In this document: positions 1 through 6,021 of the stretch, piece after piece
Numbering within the stretch: the first letter of the stretch is position 1
Layout of the letters: the number at the start of each line of letters is the position of its first letter
Assembly: GCA_904501845.1 (NCBI GenBank)
Contig: CAJGCH010000112.1
Location: forward strand, 1-9,089
From: an uncultured Bacillaceae bacterium
GTDB taxonomy: Bacteria; Bacillota; Bacilli; Bacillales; Pradoshiaceae
DNA: 9,089 nucleotides
Direction of reading: 5' to 3'
Position numbers and translations under genes: made by a program
Notes under the pieces: generated by a model
The model's database searches: none
What the model saw: only the letters and a program-made list of their open reading frames with translations
What the model was told of the DNA's origin: nothing

Positions 1-1
1 A

Positions 2-286
2 ATCCTTACTGAAAACCGCAGTAAGCTTGATTTGATTGCTAATACATTGCTTGAAGTAGAAACGTTAGATGCAGAGCAAATTCGTCATTTAGCGGACTAT
101 GGAAAATTGCCGGAGCGCAAAAAAACAAATGGTGATGTGAAGGTGAACCTTTCTTCTAAAGAAAAATCACCGGTTGTATCTGAAAACTTAACAAAGGAAG
201 ATGGTACGATCACTGAAGGCAGAGATGATACACAAAGTCCTCCTGCCCCTCCGAATATGGAGACAGACGATCGAAATAAGCTATAA
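2..286 (+). CDS. ftsH: ATP-dependent zinc metalloprotease FtsH, C-terminal end (5' truncated by window)
   Basis: This is the last 94 codons of an open frame that enters from the left edge. FtsH is a membrane-anchored AAA+ zinc protease that degrades misfolded membrane proteins and selected regulators. The visible part begins ILTENRSKLDLIANTLLEVE, followed by a DAEQIRHL-DYGKLPER segment. This is the typical end of the M41 peptidase domain, where the long helices follow the zinc site. After about residue 40 of the fragment comes a low-complexity hydrophilic tail (Lys/Glu-rich, then SPPAPPNME) ending in RNKL, as in Bacillus FtsH proteins, whose tails vary. The AAA+ module, the HEXXH zinc motif and the transmembrane segments lie outside the window, so activity cannot be judged. 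Identity is supported by the conserved helix and by coaX and hslO downstream, the B. subtilis order. A terminator follows 13 bases after the stop. Confidence 0.93.
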   Translation: MLTENRSKLDLIANTLLEVETLDAEQIRHLADYGKLPERKKTNGDVKVNLSSKEKSPVVSENLTKEDGTITEGRDDTQSPPAPPNMETDDRNKL

Positions 287-298
287 GATTGATGCTAA

Positions 299-328
299 AG
301 TGCCCCTTAATTGGGGCGCTTTTTTATT
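299..328 (+). terminator. Rho-independent terminator after ftsH
   Basis: The stem is AGTGCCCC (299-306) with GGGGCGCT (313-320). It has eight pairs including one G-T wobble, a six-base loop TTAATT, and a T-run at 320-325. It lies just after the ftsH stop codon and should separate ftsH from coaX. Confidence 0.88.
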
Positions 329-333
329 GCGCA

Positions 334-342
334 TGGTAAAAT
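334..342 (+). promoter_or_regulatory. Candidate extended -10 promoter for coaX
   Basis: TGG immediately precedes TAAAAT (337-342), giving a TGn-extended -10 with five of six matches to TATAAT. The -35 position falls in the terminator stem and shows no match, so this rests on the -10 alone. A promoter here is expected because a terminator sits directly upstream of coaX. The folP upstream region has a similar ATGGTATAGT element. Confidence 0.4.
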
Positions 343-359
343 AAGGTCATTCTAGGAAT

Positions 360-367
360 AAGGTGAT
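360..367 (+). promoter_or_regulatory. Ribosome binding site that fixes the coaX start
   Basis: AAGGTGAT ends seven bases before ATG 375. The in-frame upstream GTG (363) and ATG (366) lie inside this Shine-Dalgarno sequence and so cannot be the start. Confidence 0.75.
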
Positions 368-374
368 GAGACAA

Positions 375-1142
375 ATGCTGCTCGTTTTGGAAGTAGGTAA
401 TACGAATATCTTGATAGGAATATATGAGGATGATCGTTTGTGTCACCACTGGATAATAGAAACGAATCAACGGAAAACCGAGGATGAGTACGGGCTTGTT
501 TTCACTCAGCTGTTCGAGCATTCAGGGGTTTCAGCAGAACAGATTAAAGGAATCATCATCTCCTCTGTCGTACCGACGATAATGCCTAGCCTGATTAATA
601 TGTGTGCAAAGTATTTTCATATTGAACCGCTTGTAGTAGGCCCGGGAGTGAAAACAGGTCTTCATATAAAGTATGAAAACCCCCGAGAGGTCGGAAGTGA
701 CCGGATTGTCAATGCTGTGGCCGCGATAGAAGAATATGGGGCTCCAATCATCATTGTGGATTTCGGGACAGCAACCACGTATTGTTATGTTAATGAAAAT
801 AAACAATATATGGGTGGAGCCATCGCACCTGGTATGGAAATTTCAACGGAAGCCCTTTTTGCAAAGGCATCCAAATTGCCGAGAGTTGAAATCTTGCGGC
901 CAGATAGCATTATTGGTAAAACGACGGTTTCGGCGATGCAGGCCGGTATCCTATATGGAGTAATCGGCCAGGTTGAGGGAATTGTCAACCGTATAAAGAA
1001 ACAAAGCAAACAGCAACCTAAGGTTGTCGCAACAGGAAAATGGGCATCTCTCATTGCCAGTGAGACATCAGCTATTGATGAGGTGGACCCTTTTCTGACA
1101 TTAAAAGGACTGCAAATCATATACAAGAAGAATCGGCACTAA
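375..1142 (+). CDS. coaX: Type III pantothenate kinase (CoaX), with two altered conserved residues
   Basis: CoaX phosphorylates pantothenate with ATP, the first step of CoA synthesis. It is cytoplasmic, dimeric and belongs to the ASKHA (acetate kinase/Hsc70/actin) fold. Family signatures along the 255 residues are VGNTN (7-11), SSVVP, YFHIEP-VVGPGVKTGL, GSDRIVNA with Asp109, VDFGTATT with Asp129, YMGGAIAPG, KLPR, VGQVEGIV and DPFLTLKGL. Length is normal. ATG 375 is chosen over GTG 363 because AAGGTGAT lies seven bases upstream and the product then starts MLLV, as in B. subtilis. Two positions are odd. Residue 6 is Glu where the family has Asp (usually DxGNTN), and the TGG motif reads TGKW (Lys222). 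Asp6 is one of three Asp residues known to be essential in characterised enzymes; Asp109 and Asp129 correspond to the other two. The identity is firm, but full activity is uncertain. hslO follows after 35 bases and is probably cotranscribed. Confidence 0.93.
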   Translation: MLLVLEVGNTNILIGIYEDDRLCHHWIIETNQRKTEDEYGLVFTQLFEHSGVSAEQIKGIIISSVVPTIMPSLINMCAKYFHIEPLVVGPGVKTGLHIKYENPREVGSDRIVNAVAAIEEYGAPIIIVDFGTATTYCYVNENKQYMGGAIAPGMEISTEALFAKASKLPRVEILRPDSIIGKTTVSAMQAGILYGVIGQVEGIVNRIKKQSKQQPKVVATGKWASLIASETSAIDEVDPFLTLKGLQIIYKKNRH

Positions 1143-1177
1143 GTCGATTTTCTCGAAAGCTAGGAAGGAGCTTTATA

Positions 1178-2056
1178 ATGAACGATTATTTAGTAAGAGC
1201 ATTAGCCTATAATGGACAAGTGAGGGCGTATGCAGTATCCACAACGAATACTGTTGCGGAGGCGCAAAAGCGTCATGATACATGGAGAACGGCTTCTGCA
1301 GCACTAGGAAGAGCAATGACTGCTAGTGTTATGATGGGTGCCATGCAAAAGGGTGATGCGAAAATTACCGTCAGTATCGAAGGCAATGGACCGCTTGGCC
1401 CTATTATCGTGGATGCCAACGCAAATGGAGAGGTTCGCGGCTATGTTACAAACCCGCATGTTGACTTCGCATCCCGTGAAGGAGGCAAATTAGATGTCCG
1501 GCGTGCTGTAGGAACAGAGGGAACATTATCTATCGTTAAGGACGTAGGAATGAAGGATAATTTCTCGGGAAGAGTTCCTTTAGTATCCGGTGAATTAGGC
1601 GAGGATTTCACTTACTATTTCGCCTTATCTGAGCAAACGCCGAGCTCTGTTGGTGTAGGTGTTCTTGTTAACGGAGATGATACGATTGCCGTTGCTGGCG
1701 GGTTTATCATCCAGCTGATGCCGAATACAGATGATGCTGTTATTACACAAATTGAAGAGTCATTAAATACTATGCCATATATCTCTGAAATGCTGAAGGA
1801 CGGGTTGAAACCAGAGGAGATCCTCTACCGTATCCTTGGAGAAGAGAACGTGAAGGTGCTCGATACTATGCCGATTAAGTTTGAGTGTCAATGCTCAAAA
1901 GACCGTTATAGCCGAGCAATCATCGGTCTTGGCAGGGAAGAGATACAGGATATGATTGATACAGAAGGCGGAATTGAAGCCCAATGCCATTTCTGTAACG
2001 AAATATATGCTTTCTCCGCAGAAGAGCTCGAGGAACTGAAAATAGAAGCAAAGTAA
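1178..2056 (+). CDS. hslO: Redox-regulated holdase chaperone Hsp33
   Basis: Hsp33 is a cytoplasmic ATP-independent holdase. It is inactive while reduced with zinc bound, and it is switched on when oxidants form disulfides and release the zinc. The 292-residue product has the usual family length. The N-terminal substrate-binding domain starts MNDYLVRALAYNGQVRAYAV, and the core includes GNGPLGPI and GYVTNP. The C-terminal redox switch is complete: Cys237 and Cys239 (CQC) and Cys270 and Cys273 (CHFC), that is CX1C-X30-CX2C, as in E. coli and B. subtilis. ATG 1178 has AAGGAG seven bases upstream. It lies 35 bases after coaX and 18 bases before the next gene, with no terminator or obvious promoter between them, so the three are probably one transcript. 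Confidence 0.96.
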   Translation: MNDYLVRALAYNGQVRAYAVSTTNTVAEAQKRHDTWRTASAALGRAMTASVMMGAMQKGDAKITVSIEGNGPLGPIIVDANANGEVRGYVTNPHVDFASREGGKLDVRRAVGTEGTLSIVKDVGMKDNFSGRVPLVSGELGEDFTYYFALSEQTPSSVGVGVLVNGDDTIAVAGGFIIQLMPNTDDAVITQIEESLNTMPYISEMLKDGLKPEEILYRILGEENVKVLDTMPIKFECQCSKDRYSRAIIGLGREEIQDMIDTEGGIEAQCHFCNEIYAFSAEELEELKIEAK

Positions 2057-2074
2057 GCTATTGGGGGAGTTGCT

Positions 2075-2926
2075 TTGTCAGTTAAACAGTGCTGCACAAT
2101 CATTGCTGGTTTGATTCTGCTCAATATCTCGACCATATTGTATTTTCTTTATGCCTCTCCCCCGAAGAGTGATTCAGAACTGGTTGCATCCGTTGGCGAA
2201 ATGGAAGTAGAAAGGGCTGAATTGACAGAAGAGCTTGATTCATTATATGGGCGTGAAACATTAAGGAAAATGGTTGATGATGAGGTCATTCGCCAGCTGG
2301 CTGAGAAAAATGGACTTTCTGTCACGGAAGAAGAGTTAGAGATGGAGTGGCGGCTGCAGCAGATAGATTATGGTGATGGAGCTAAGTGGGATGAGGAGGA
2401 GAAGCTGGAACAGCTCAGACTCTCCATCCTGTTCGAGAAGATCCTTACCATGGATGTAGAGGTTTCCGATGAGGAGTTAGCTGCCTATTTGAACGAAAAT
2501 AATCACCTCTATGATAGCCCGGATTTATATCGGGTCTTCCACATTGTTTCCGATAAAAGGGAAGGTGCAGAGAGGATCGTGAAGGATCTTAAAGATGGAG
2601 CTGATTTTTCAGTGCTAGCCATGGAATATTCTCCGACTGATCAGGAATATGATTTAGGGTTCATTTCTTTAGAGACAGACATAGTTCCACAAAGTTATAT
2701 AGCCTCCTTAAAAAATATGGAGGAAGGCCAATGGAGTGAGCCTGTAGAGACAGACAATGGCTATGCGGTTTTGTATGTTGAGAAGTTCATTAAGGGTGAT
2801 ACCTATACGGATGAGGAGCTTCACTCCTATGTCAAACGGCGTATTGGCATGGAACAATTAGATACAATTGCTTCTGTCGACCTCTTTTGGGATGAAGCTG
2901 GGGTAAAATGGGTATATGAGCAATAG
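2075..2926 (+). CDS. yacD: Membrane-anchored PrsA/parvulin-like protein (YacD-type)
   Basis: A predicted extracytoplasmic foldase related to SurA/PrsA, 283 residues. Residues about 6-27 form one hydrophobic segment after MSVKQ. There is no lipobox at its end, so it is probably a membrane anchor rather than a lipoprotein signal as in PrsA. Residues 35-145 are charged and helix-rich, like the SurA N-terminal chaperone arm. Residues about 151-238 resemble a parvulin rotamase domain: LYRVFHIVSD (first-strand His156), GADFSVLAMEYSP, a LGFIS-IVP segment, GQWSEPVETDNGYAVLYVEK. The last strand reads GYAVLYV where active parvulins usually have GYHIIK, so the second active-site His is missing and isomerase activity is doubtful. 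TTG 2075 is used as start: GGGGGAG (2063-2069) lies five bases upstream and no better start precedes the hydrophobic segment. Position between hslO and cysK matches B. subtilis yacD. Its substrate is unknown. Confidence 0.82.
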   Translation: MSVKQCCTIIAGLILLNISTILYFLYASPPKSDSELVASVGEMEVERAELTEELDSLYGRETLRKMVDDEVIRQLAEKNGLSVTEEELEMEWRLQQIDYGDGAKWDEEEKLEQLRLSILFEKILTMDVEVSDEELAAYLNENNHLYDSPDLYRVFHIVSDKREGAERIVKDLKDGADFSVLAMEYSPTDQEYDLGFISLETDIVPQSYIASLKNMEEGQWSEPVETDNGYAVLYVEKFIKGDTYTDEELHSYVKRRIGMEQLDTIASVDLFWDEAGVKWVYEQ

Positions 2927-2978
2927 GATGGAAGTACCAGCTGAACGCAAAAATGAGGACTGTCTCAGTGGTAATTGT

Positions 2979-3007
2979 TTGACAAATAAGAGGAAAATAG
3001 ATACATT
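2979..3007 (+). promoter_or_regulatory. Sigma-A promoter for cysK
   Basis: A perfect -35, TTGACA (2979-2984), is followed by a 17-base spacer and the -10 TACATT (3002-3007, four of six matches). The predicted start is near 3014, about 38 bases before the cysK start codon. The -10 sits inside the palindrome ATACA-T-TGTAT (3001-3011). Confidence 0.7.
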
Positions 3008-3014
3008 GTATATA
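2998..3014 (+). promoter_or_regulatory. Candidate operator: palindrome over the cysK -10
   Basis: ATACA (3001-3005) and TGTAT (3007-3011) are perfect inverted arms around one base. TA/TA extends them by two more pairs after one mismatch. It covers the -10, so a bound repressor would block polymerase. B. subtilis cysK is repressed by CymR; whether this is a CymR site is inference and I did not match it to a consensus. Confidence 0.35.
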
Positions 3015-3038
3015 AAACCAATGAAAATACTATGGATT

Positions 3039-3046
3039 AGGGGTGG
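3039..3046 (+). promoter_or_regulatory. Ribosome binding site that fixes the cysK start
   Basis: AGGGGTGG ends five bases before TTG 3052. The upstream in-frame GTG (3043) lies inside it and so is not a plausible start. Confidence 0.65.
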
Positions 3047-3051
3047 ATGAA

Positions 3052-3978
3052 TTGAGTAAAATCGCAAGTAATGTGTCAGAACTGATTGGTAACACACCGG
3101 TTGTGAAGTTGAATAAGGTAGTTGAAGATGGTTCTGCTGAAGTTTATTTGAAATTAGAATATATGAATCCAGGCAGCAGTGTGAAAGACCGGATTGCTTT
3201 AGCCATGATTAATGATGCTGAAGAGAAAGGTTTGTTGAAACCAGACACGACAATTATTGAACCAACAAGCGGGAACACAGGAATTGGCCTTGCATGGGTG
3301 GCGGCTGCAAAAGGCTACAAGGCCATTCTAGTTATGCCTGACACAATGAGTATTGAACGCCGTAACTTGCTAAAAGCATATGGAGCTCAACTCATCCTAA
3401 CTCCTGGGAAAGAAGGAATGAAGGGCGCAATAGCGAAAGCAACTGAGCTTGCTGAACAAAATGGCTATTTTATGCCCCAGCAATTCCAGAATGAATCAAA
3501 CCCTGAGATTCACCGTCAAACAACCGGAAAAGAAATTGTTGAACAAATGGGCGATACATTGGATGCGTTCGTTTCCGGCATTGGTACAGGCGGAACCATT
3601 TCTGGTGCAGGCTCTGTTCTTCGTGAAGCCTACAAAGATATCAAAATTGTTGCCGTTGAGCCAGCCGATTCACCTGTATTATCCGGAGGATCACCTGGAC
3701 CGCATAAAATTCAAGGAATCGGTGCAGGATTCGTTCCTGATACATTAAATACAGAAATCTACGATCAAATCATCAAAGTCGCTAATGAAGATGCATTTGA
3801 GCAGGCGAGAAGAGCTGCAAAAGAAGAAGGAATCTTGGGTGGAATTTCTGCCGGTGCCGCTATCCATGCTGCACTTCAAGTCGCAAAGGAACTTGGCGCA
3901 GGCAAAAAAGTATTGGCGATCATTCCTGATAACGGGGAGCGCTACCTGAGCACACCTCTTTATAATTTTGAAGATTAA
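3052..3978 (+). CDS. cysK: Cysteine synthase A (O-acetylserine sulfhydrylase)
   Basis: CysK is a PLP enzyme that makes L-cysteine from O-acetylserine and sulfide, the last step of cysteine synthesis, in the cytoplasm. The 308-residue product is the same length as B. subtilis CysK. Signatures: ELIGNTPVVKL (10-20); NPGSSVKDR with Lys45 as the PLP Schiff-base lysine; TSGNTGIG (72-79), which contacts the substrate carboxylate; PQQF with NPEIHRQTTGKEI; the phosphate-gripping GIGTGGT (176-182); GPHKIQGIGAGFVP; ISAGAAI; and IIPDNGERYLST near the end. TTG 3052 is chosen over GTG 3043 because the GTG lies in the AGGGGTGG ribosome binding site and MSKIASNVSELIGNTP aligns with known CysK starts. It is flanked by its own promoter and a strong terminator, so it is probably monocistronic. 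In B. subtilis it is controlled by CymR according to cysteine supply. Confidence 0.97.
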   Translation: MSKIASNVSELIGNTPVVKLNKVVEDGSAEVYLKLEYMNPGSSVKDRIALAMINDAEEKGLLKPDTTIIEPTSGNTGIGLAWVAAAKGYKAILVMPDTMSIERRNLLKAYGAQLILTPGKEGMKGAIAKATELAEQNGYFMPQQFQNESNPEIHRQTTGKEIVEQMGDTLDAFVSGIGTGGTISGAGSVLREAYKDIKIVAVEPADSPVLSGGSPGPHKIQGIGAGFVPDTLNTEIYDQIIKVANEDAFEQARRAAKEEGILGGISAGAAIHAALQVAKELGAGKKVLAIIPDNGERYLSTPLYNFED

Positions 3979-3990
3979 TAGATATCAATG

Positions 3991-4015
3991 AAAAGAGGCG
4001 AGAGCCTCTTTTTTT
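3991..4015 (+). terminator. Rho-independent terminator after cysK
   Basis: A perfect nine-pair stem, AAAAGAGGC (3991-3999) with GCCTCTTTT (4004-4012), is closed by a GAGA (GNRA) tetraloop and runs into T's to 4015. It separates cysK from the folate cluster. Confidence 0.93.
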
Positions 4016-4048
4016 GCTGGATTTTTTTTCATCTCTGCTCATTAATTA

Positions 4049-4057
4049 TGGTATAGT
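4049..4057 (+). promoter_or_regulatory. Candidate extended -10 promoter for the folate cluster
   Basis: TGG directly precedes TATAGT (4052-4057), giving a TGn-extended -10 with five of six matches. No convincing -35 is seen at 16-18 bases. The predicted start near 4064 leaves about 45 bases of leader before folP. A promoter is expected here because the cysK terminator lies just upstream. Confidence 0.55.
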
Positions 4058-4108
4058 GATGTCCATGGAAATCTGTTAATGGCAAATGAACTAAAGGAGT
4101 ATTCATAA

Positions 4109-4942
4109 ATGATGAATGTATTGGAATGCGGACCATATAGGCTCAATATGAGCGGCAGGACGCTTATTATGGGGATTTTAAACATGACCCCTGATTCCTT
4201 CTCAGATGGAGGGAGATACAACGCGGTTGAGGCAGCATTAGAGCGTGCGCGCCAGCTTGTCCAAGATGGAGCCGATATAATTGATATTGGCGGAGAATCT
4301 ACGCGTCCAGGTTATGAGCGAATATCCTCTGAGGAAGAAATAGCGCGAGTTGTCCCGATCATCGAGCGTTTAGCAAGGGAGGTTGCTGTGCCCATTTCGA
4401 TTGATACCTATAAGGCTGATGTAGCCAGAGCGGCCTTAGAGGCTGGTGCTCATATCATTAATGATATATGGGGAGCGAAGGCTGACCCAGATATGGCGAA
4501 TATAGCAGCGGAAACAGGTGCTCCCATCGTTCTCATGCATAATCGCAAAGAAAAGCCATATGAAAATTTCATGAGAGATGCACTGGGAGATCTATATGAA
4601 AGCATACAAATAGCGAAAAATGCCGGCGTGAAGGATGGACAGATTATCCTTGACCCGGGAATCGGTTTTGCAAAGAATCTTGAAGAGAACTTACTAATGA
4701 TGAGAAACCTGCATGTTTTAACAAGTCTTGGCTATCCTGTACTGCTCGGAACATCTCGCAAATCGATGATTGGCAATACACTGAATTTGCCTGTTGAAGA
4801 ACGAGTAGAGGGAACGATTGCGAGTACCTGTCTCGGAATACAGCAAGGTTGCCGCATCATCCGTGTGCACGATGTGAAGGAAAATGCCCGGGCGGCTAAG
4901 ATGATGGATGCAATGTTAGGGAAGGTGAAGGTTGATGGATAA
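4109..4942 (+). CDS. folP: Dihydropteroate synthase
   Basis: FolP (Sul in B. subtilis) condenses 4-aminobenzoate with hydroxymethyl-dihydropterin diphosphate to give dihydropteroate; it is the sulfonamide target. It is a cytoplasmic TIM barrel. All family motifs are intact over 277 residues: NMTPDSFSDGG (25-35), GGESTRPG (61-68, pABA loop), SIDT with Asp99, NDIWG with Asn118, MHN (143-145), DPGIGFAK (182-189), GTSRKS with Lys218 (pterin and pABA contacts) and RVHD (252-255, diphosphate). ATG 4109 has AAGGAG nine bases upstream; the adjacent ATG 4112 is also possible. It is the first gene of the cluster and overlaps folB by eight bases. In B. subtilis pabB, pabA and pabC precede it; here it follows cysK directly. 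Confidence 0.97.
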   Translation: MMNVLECGPYRLNMSGRTLIMGILNMTPDSFSDGGRYNAVEAALERARQLVQDGADIIDIGGESTRPGYERISSEEEIARVVPIIERLAREVAVPISIDTYKADVARAALEAGAHIINDIWGAKADPDMANIAAETGAPIVLMHNRKEKPYENFMRDALGDLYESIQIAKNAGVKDGQIILDPGIGFAKNLEENLLMMRNLHVLTSLGYPVLLGTSRKSMIGNTLNLPVEERVEGTIASTCLGIQQGCRIIRVHDVKENARAAKMMDAMLGKVKVDG

Positions 4943-5303
4943 AATAATCCTTGAAAAGATGGAATTTTATGGCTACCATGGTGTTTATCAAGAAGAGAAA
5001 AAGCTAGGTCAGCGCTATCGGGTTGATCTTATCGCTTACTTGGATTTAAAGCCGGCAGGGCAGACCGATGATTTGAATAAATCGGTTAATTATGCTGAAA
5101 TATACACGTTATGCAAAGGAATCGCAGAGGGAGAGCGTTTTGATTTAATTGAGACAGTTGCTGAAAGAATTGCAGCGGATGTTCTGGCTAATTATGAAAA
5201 GATTAAAGCTTGTACAGTCAAAGTAATCAAACCTGACCCGCCGATTCCAGGGCATTATCAATCGGTGGCCGTGGAAATCACAAGAGAGCGTGAGCAGGCA
5301 TGA
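4935..5303 (+). CDS. folB: Dihydroneopterin aldolase
   Basis: FolB converts 7,8-dihydroneopterin to 6-hydroxymethyl-7,8-dihydropterin and glycolaldehyde. This small cytoplasmic enzyme forms octamers of T-fold subunits. The 122 residues show MEFYGYHGV (9-17), the Glu20/Glu21 pair that anchors the pterin, GQ-YRVD, SVNYAEIY with Tyr53, ETVAERIA and VKVIKPDPPIPGH with the catalytic Lys99. ATG 4935 is preferred over the adjacent TTG 4932: AAGGTG (4922-4927) is seven bases upstream, and MDK is the B. subtilis start. The start lies within the end of folP (eight-base overlap), and the stop overlaps the folK start as ATGA, which suggests translational coupling on both sides. Confidence 0.96.
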   Translation: MDKIILEKMEFYGYHGVYQEEKKLGQRYRVDLIAYLDLKPAGQTDDLNKSVNYAEIYTLCKGIAEGERFDLIETVAERIAADVLANYEKIKACTVKVIKPDPPIPGHYQSVAVEITREREQA

Positions 5304-5824
5304 ATGTGGCGTATATCGGAATGGGGACCAATCTTGGCGATAGGGAAAGTTATTTAAAGGACGCCATCATAGAACTTGCGTCCAATCCCTCTAACAAGGT
5401 TGTGGCCGTATCCTCCATTTACGAGACCAATCCTTGGGGATATACGGACCAAGGTAAATTCTTGAATATGGCTATTTGCCTAGAGACGCAATTAACAGCA
5501 CAAGAGCTGCTTGCGTGCTGCATGCAGGTCGAAAAGAATCTTGGCAGAAAAAGGGAAATCAGATGGGGCCCGAGAACGATAGACCTTGACATTTTGTTAT
5601 ATAATCAAGAAAATATTGTAACGGAAAACCTGATTGTTCCTCATCCGCGAATTATGGAAAGAGCTTTTGTTGCCATTCCGCTCGTGGAAATTGATAAGGA
5701 CATCACTCTGCCAAATATGGACAAACCGGTAAGGGAAGTCATGGACGATATCCCCGAAAAAGAAGGGGTTCGAATATGGAAGCAGAAAGATGGGGAAGGC
5801 GCATTCGGGCCTTTCGAAAATTAA
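5300..5824 (+). CDS. folK: Hydroxymethyl-dihydropterin pyrophosphokinase (HPPK)
   Basis: FolK transfers diphosphate from ATP to 6-hydroxymethyl-7,8-dihydropterin, giving the substrate of FolP. The 174-residue length is normal. Motifs: YIGMGTNLGDR (5-15), SSIYETNPWGYTDQ (38-51, pterin pocket), QVEKNLGRKR (catalytic loop), WGPRTIDLDILLY (89-101) with Asp95 and Asp97 as the Mg ligands, and VPHPRIMERAFVAIPL. ATG 5300 overlaps the folB stop as ATGA, and there is only a weak purine stretch upstream, so translation is probably coupled to folB. The last 49 bases overlap the start of yazB in another frame. FolP, FolB and FolK together cover three steps of dihydropteroate synthesis. Confidence 0.97.
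   Translation: MNVAYIGMGTNLGDRESYLKDAIIELASNPSNKVVAVSSIYETNPWGYTDQGKFLNMAICLETQLTAQELLACCMQVEKNLGRKREIRWGPRTIDLDILLYNQENIVTENLIVPHPRIMERAFVAIPLVEIDKDITLPNMDKPVREVMDDIPEKEGVRIWKQKDGEGAFGPFEN
5761..5768 (+). promoter_or_regulatory. Ribosome binding site for yazB inside folK
   Basis: AGAAGGGG ends seven bases before ATG 5776 and lies within the folK reading frame. It supports translation of yazB from a start that overlaps folK by 49 bases. Confidence 0.7.
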
Positions 5825-5988
5825 AAGGTTTTACACAAGAAGCGTTCGCTAAAGAGATCGGTGTATCCGTCTCCATGCTCGGAGAGGTGGAACGAGGGAA
5901 CAGGGTCCCGACAACAACCTTTTTAAGAGATGTGGCAGAACAGCTGGGAATAACGATGGAGGAGTTGAAGCCTCCAATCAATAGATGA
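5776..5988 (+). CDS. yazB: Small XRE-family helix-turn-helix protein (YazB-like)
   Basis: A 70-residue protein made almost only of a Cro/C1-type DNA-binding domain (about residues 7-64). Signatures are WGRRIRAFRKLKGFTQEAFAKEIGVS, which holds helices 1 and 2 with the typical KGFTQE turn, then the recognition helix SVSMLGEVERGNR, then PTTTFLRDVAEQLGITMEEL. No oligomerisation or ligand domain is attached. B. subtilis has a similar protein, YazB, at the same place between folK and dusB. Its target is unknown; autoregulation or regulation of the folate cluster is only a guess. The start is fixed by AGAAGGGG inside folK, and no in-frame start between there and the HTH would keep the domain whole. 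dusB follows after 33 bases. Confidence 0.88.
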   Translation: MEAERWGRRIRAFRKLKGFTQEAFAKEIGVSVSMLGEVERGNRVPTTTFLRDVAEQLGITMEELKPPINR

Positions 5989-6021
5989 ATAAATCGAAAT
6001 GCGGATAGGGAGGTAATATCC

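Noticed and set aside
363..374. Upstream starts GTG 363 or ATG 366 for coaX
   Set aside because: Both lie within the AAGGTGAT ribosome binding site, and ATG 375 gives the family-typical MLLV start.
324..1126. Minus-strand and alternate-frame open frames across coaX
   Set aside because: They have no family features or ribosome binding sites and lie wholly over a well-supported gene. They are shadows of coaX.
2950..2966. Small hairpin TGAG...CTCA after the parvulin-like gene as a terminator
   Set aside because: It has only four or five pairs including a wobble and no T-run, so it cannot be supported.
4932..4934. TTG 4932 as the folB start
   Set aside because: The adjacent ATG 4935 has better spacing to AAGGTG and gives the known MDK start.
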